From: Nitrospiria bacterium
GTDB lineage: Bacteria > Nitrospirota > CAKKRA01 > 9FT-COMBO-42-15
Direction: 5' to 3'
DNA: 14,354 nt
NCBI GenBank assembly: GCA_919902475.1
Contig: CAKKRA010000432.1
Location: forward strand, 1 to 14,354
Numbering within the stretch: the first letter of the stretch is position 1; the number at the start of each line of letters is the position of its first letter. Shown here one piece after another: positions 13,045 to 14,354 of the stretch. A program made the position numbers and the translations under genes. The notes below the pieces were generated by a model. That model worked only from the letters and a program-made list of their open reading frames with translations. It searched no databases and was not told where the DNA came from.

Positions 13045-13449
13045 ATGAAAACTTCTAATTTAAATTTTCAGGAAATGGGAAAAAAAGAGAGTAAGAAGCC
13101 AGTCTTTAAAAGGTGGTCAAGCATAGGCAGCAACGGCGATAACAATGACAGCGATAATGCGCATTATTTCTCTGTTATTAAGTTCCCTCATATTGGGAAA
13201 GGGGCCTCTTTTTCAGTTGGCGATTGCTGGCCAATAAATATTGATGGGGAGGCATCCTTCTACAAGGTGATTTCAGTTGAGGATATTATAATCCCTGCCG
13301 GGAGATACAGGTGCTATAAGGTAAGCGAGGAGATGAAAGGCAGGGGGATGAACTATTACTGGTTTGCCCCTGATGTTGGCCTTGTTAAGTTTGATATAGC
13401 CGGTATAAAGGGGGCGCTTCAAGGTTTCTCCTATGAAAAAGCGCTATAA
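13045..13449 (+). CDS. Protein of unknown function, DUF3108-like C-terminal segment
   Basis: This 134-residue protein has no signal peptide or membrane segment. The N-terminal third is polar (Lys/Ser/Asn/Asp-rich, GSNGDNNDSDN). The rest contains FSVGDCWPINIDGE and then VEDIIIPAGRYRCYKVSEE and NYYWFAPDVGLVKFD. The 'paG.y.CyKv...yWfapdvGlVky' pattern recalls DUF3108-like or lipoprotein-like beta proteins, which normally follow a signal peptide, so this may be a shortened or cytosolic relative. AAAGGAG lies about 10 nt before the ATG. It is followed by a strong terminator and stands alone after the phosphorelay cluster. Confidence 0.75.
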   Translation: MKTSNLNFQEMGKKESKKPVFKRWSSIGSNGDNNDSDNAHYFSVIKFPHIGKGASFSVGDCWPINIDGEASFYKVISVEDIIIPAGRYRCYKVSEEMKGRGMNYYWFAPDVGLVKFDIAGIKGALQGFSYEKAL

Positions 13450-13513
13450 ACTGTGTTATTTCGGTAATATTTAATAGAATCTACCTCCATATATTATTCC
13501 CCCCCCCGCTATA

Positions 13514-13546
13514 CCCTCCCCCGCTCTGGGGGAGGGGGTTTTCTTT
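13514..13546 (+). terminator. Strong intrinsic terminator after 13045-13449
   Basis: CCCTCCCCC (13514-13522) pairs perfectly with GGGGGAGGG (13528-13536) around a GCTCT loop, followed by TTTTCTTT. A run of nine C (13499-13507) lies just upstream. The GC-rich block stands out in an AT-rich gap and is of a kind often dispersed in environmental genomes. It also lies 17 bp beyond the minus-strand gene at 13563, but the T-run serves only the plus strand. Confidence 0.8.
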
Positions 13547-13562
13547 AAGGGTTCTCATATAT

Positions 13563-13847
13563 CTATTTAAAGATGTCCTCAATCTTCCATCCTTTCAAGT
13601 ACATGATGATTTTCATTACTACATGATCCTCGTAATCGTCTTTTAAATGATAAAGATATTCATTGACAGCATCTTTTCCAAAGAGCTGTTCTACAACAGG
13701 AGTGAATTTTTGGATATTGGGAATCTTGTGCCTCTCTATCCTGTCCCTGTAGCAAACACTGCTCCCATCCATCCACTCATTCAGCCCCCTGAACTCCTTG
13801 CCAGTCCTTTTAACGCTCAGATTAATATGTCCTCGTAAAGTAGGCAT
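13563..13847 (-). CDS. Small conserved protein of unknown function (paralogue of 6373-6624)
   Basis: This 94-residue soluble protein shares with the one at 6373-6624 the start MP...H..LS.KRTGK, then L..WM, RH, P.VE.LFGK, EYL.H and DDYE. It has an extra 9-12 residues before RH and a longer C-terminus ending KGWKIEDIFK. It follows the esterase gene by 3 nt, with AAGG directly before the ATG, so it is probably co-transcribed and coupled. Function is unknown; the two copies each follow a hydrolase gene. Confidence 0.82.
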   Translation of the reverse strand: MPTLRGHINLSVKRTGKEFRGLNEWMDGSSVCYRDRIERHKIPNIQKFTPVVEQLFGKDAVNEYLYHLKDDYEDHVVMKIIMYLKGWKIEDIFK

Positions 13848-13850
13848 CCT

Positions 13851-14354
13851 TCAATGTCTCTTAAAAAAATCCCAGATAACCTCATTTGCATCTATATCCT
13901 TGCTTATCTTGCCGACGATTATATCCGGCAGGTATTTATGACCGCTCGGCCATGTATGGCCGCCGTTTTCAATGGCATAGAGTATCACCTCTGCGCCATT
14001 TTTGCAATTGCTATATACCTCTTTTCGCACCCTTGTGCCGTCCTTAGGGTCTTTGTCAGGCTCCTGTGTGATTATTGGTAATGGTGAGCACTCATTATGT
14101 GTAACCCAAAACTTAACTGTCTCAGGCACTGATTGTGTCCTGCCAAATCTCCTGCCCCTTGGAAGGTTTTCTGCAATCTCTCCTCCCTCCCACAGCACAA
14201 AAGTGTCTTTAGTTCCATGTATCATTAATATTGGTATTGGTTTTGAAGGTGAGCAGCGCGGGGCAAAATTTTCTGCAAATGTCCCTGCAACAAGGGCAAT
14301 TGCTGTAATCTTTTCAGTCTTCTCACATGCAAGCCTGCTTGCCATTAAGGCGCC
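13851..14354 (-). CDS. LpqC/PHB-depolymerase-type alpha/beta-hydrolase esterase, C-terminal part
   Basis: This is the C-terminal 167 residues of a secreted-type esterase; the frame is open to the right edge, so the N-terminus with signal peptide and oxyanion region is missing. The first residues (GALMASRLACE) match the segment after the nucleophile in 'GxSNGGMMASxLAC'. The catalytic Asp lies in LMIHGTKDTF (D47 counting from the Met at 14345) and the catalytic His in NGGHTWPSGHKYLP (H130). The C-terminus ends in the usual VIWDFFKRH. Relatives hydrolyse polyesters or feruloyl esters; the substrate here is not known. Confidence 0.88.
   Translation of the reverse strand, partial: GALMASRLACEKTEKITAIALVAGTFAENFAPRCSPSKPIPILMIHGTKDTFVLWEGGEIAENLPRGRRFGRTQSVPETVKFWVTHNECSPLPIITQEPDKDPKDGTRVRKEVYSNCKNGAEVILYAIENGGHTWPSGHKYLPDIIVGKISKDIDANEVIWDFFKRH

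Overview
This window looks like chromosomal DNA of a free-living Gram-negative bacterium of moderate-to-low GC. It holds a housekeeping GTPase (Der) and a YihY membrane protein, an FmdE-type protein, a Crp/Fnr regulator beside small thiol/sulfur-handling genes, and a large two-component cluster. This mix fits an anaerobic or microaerophilic environmental lineage (Nitrospirota/Thermodesulfovibrionia-like or a former deltaproteobacterial group). That placement is an inference from gene content only. No rRNA, tRNA, CRISPR array or intact insertion sequence was seen.

Layout. (1) 1-4110 is an accessory patch: a possible partial minus-strand gene at the left edge, a secreted Cys-rich protein of unknown function, a HigB-HigA toxin-antitoxin pair, a radical SAM (SplB-like) protein, and a Phd/VapC toxin-antitoxin pair. 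A small membrane-protein gene interrupted by one amber codon follows, with several decayed, shuffled copies of a dispersed repeat between the genes. (2) 4153-6350 holds der and, overlapping it by 4 bp, a YihY/BrkB membrane protein. (3) 6373-7596 (minus) is an operon of an FmdE-domain protein, a minimal zinc metallopeptidase and a small conserved protein. (4) 7705-8528 (minus) is an operon of a membrane-anchored thioredoxin-fold protein, a DUF2892 membrane protein and a TusA-family protein. It is preceded by a near-perfect TGTCG-N6-CGACA palindrome and by a Crp/Fnr regulator gene (8664-9374). (5) 9511-12893 (plus) encodes a membrane sensor kinase, a CheY/Rcp1-like receiver, a receiver-plus-HisKA_3 kinase and a NarL-type regulator, probably one phosphorelay. 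(6) 13045-14354 holds a small protein of unknown function with a strong terminator and, on the minus strand, the C-terminal part of an LpqC/PHB-depolymerase-type esterase followed by a paralogue of the small protein in (3).

Themes. The Crp/Fnr protein carries an SRQT recognition helix like that of CooA, and the only CooA-type palindrome seen lies where a class II activator would sit in front of the sulfur/thiol operon. Several first-in-operon genes lack a Shine-Dalgarno sequence and have a sigma70 -10 box 5-8 nt before the start codon, while genes inside operons often have good Shine-Dalgarno sequences. This suggests leaderless transcripts. An 18-bp palindrome overlaps the NarL-type regulator's stop codon and lies ahead of the next gene, a plausible target for the phosphorelay.
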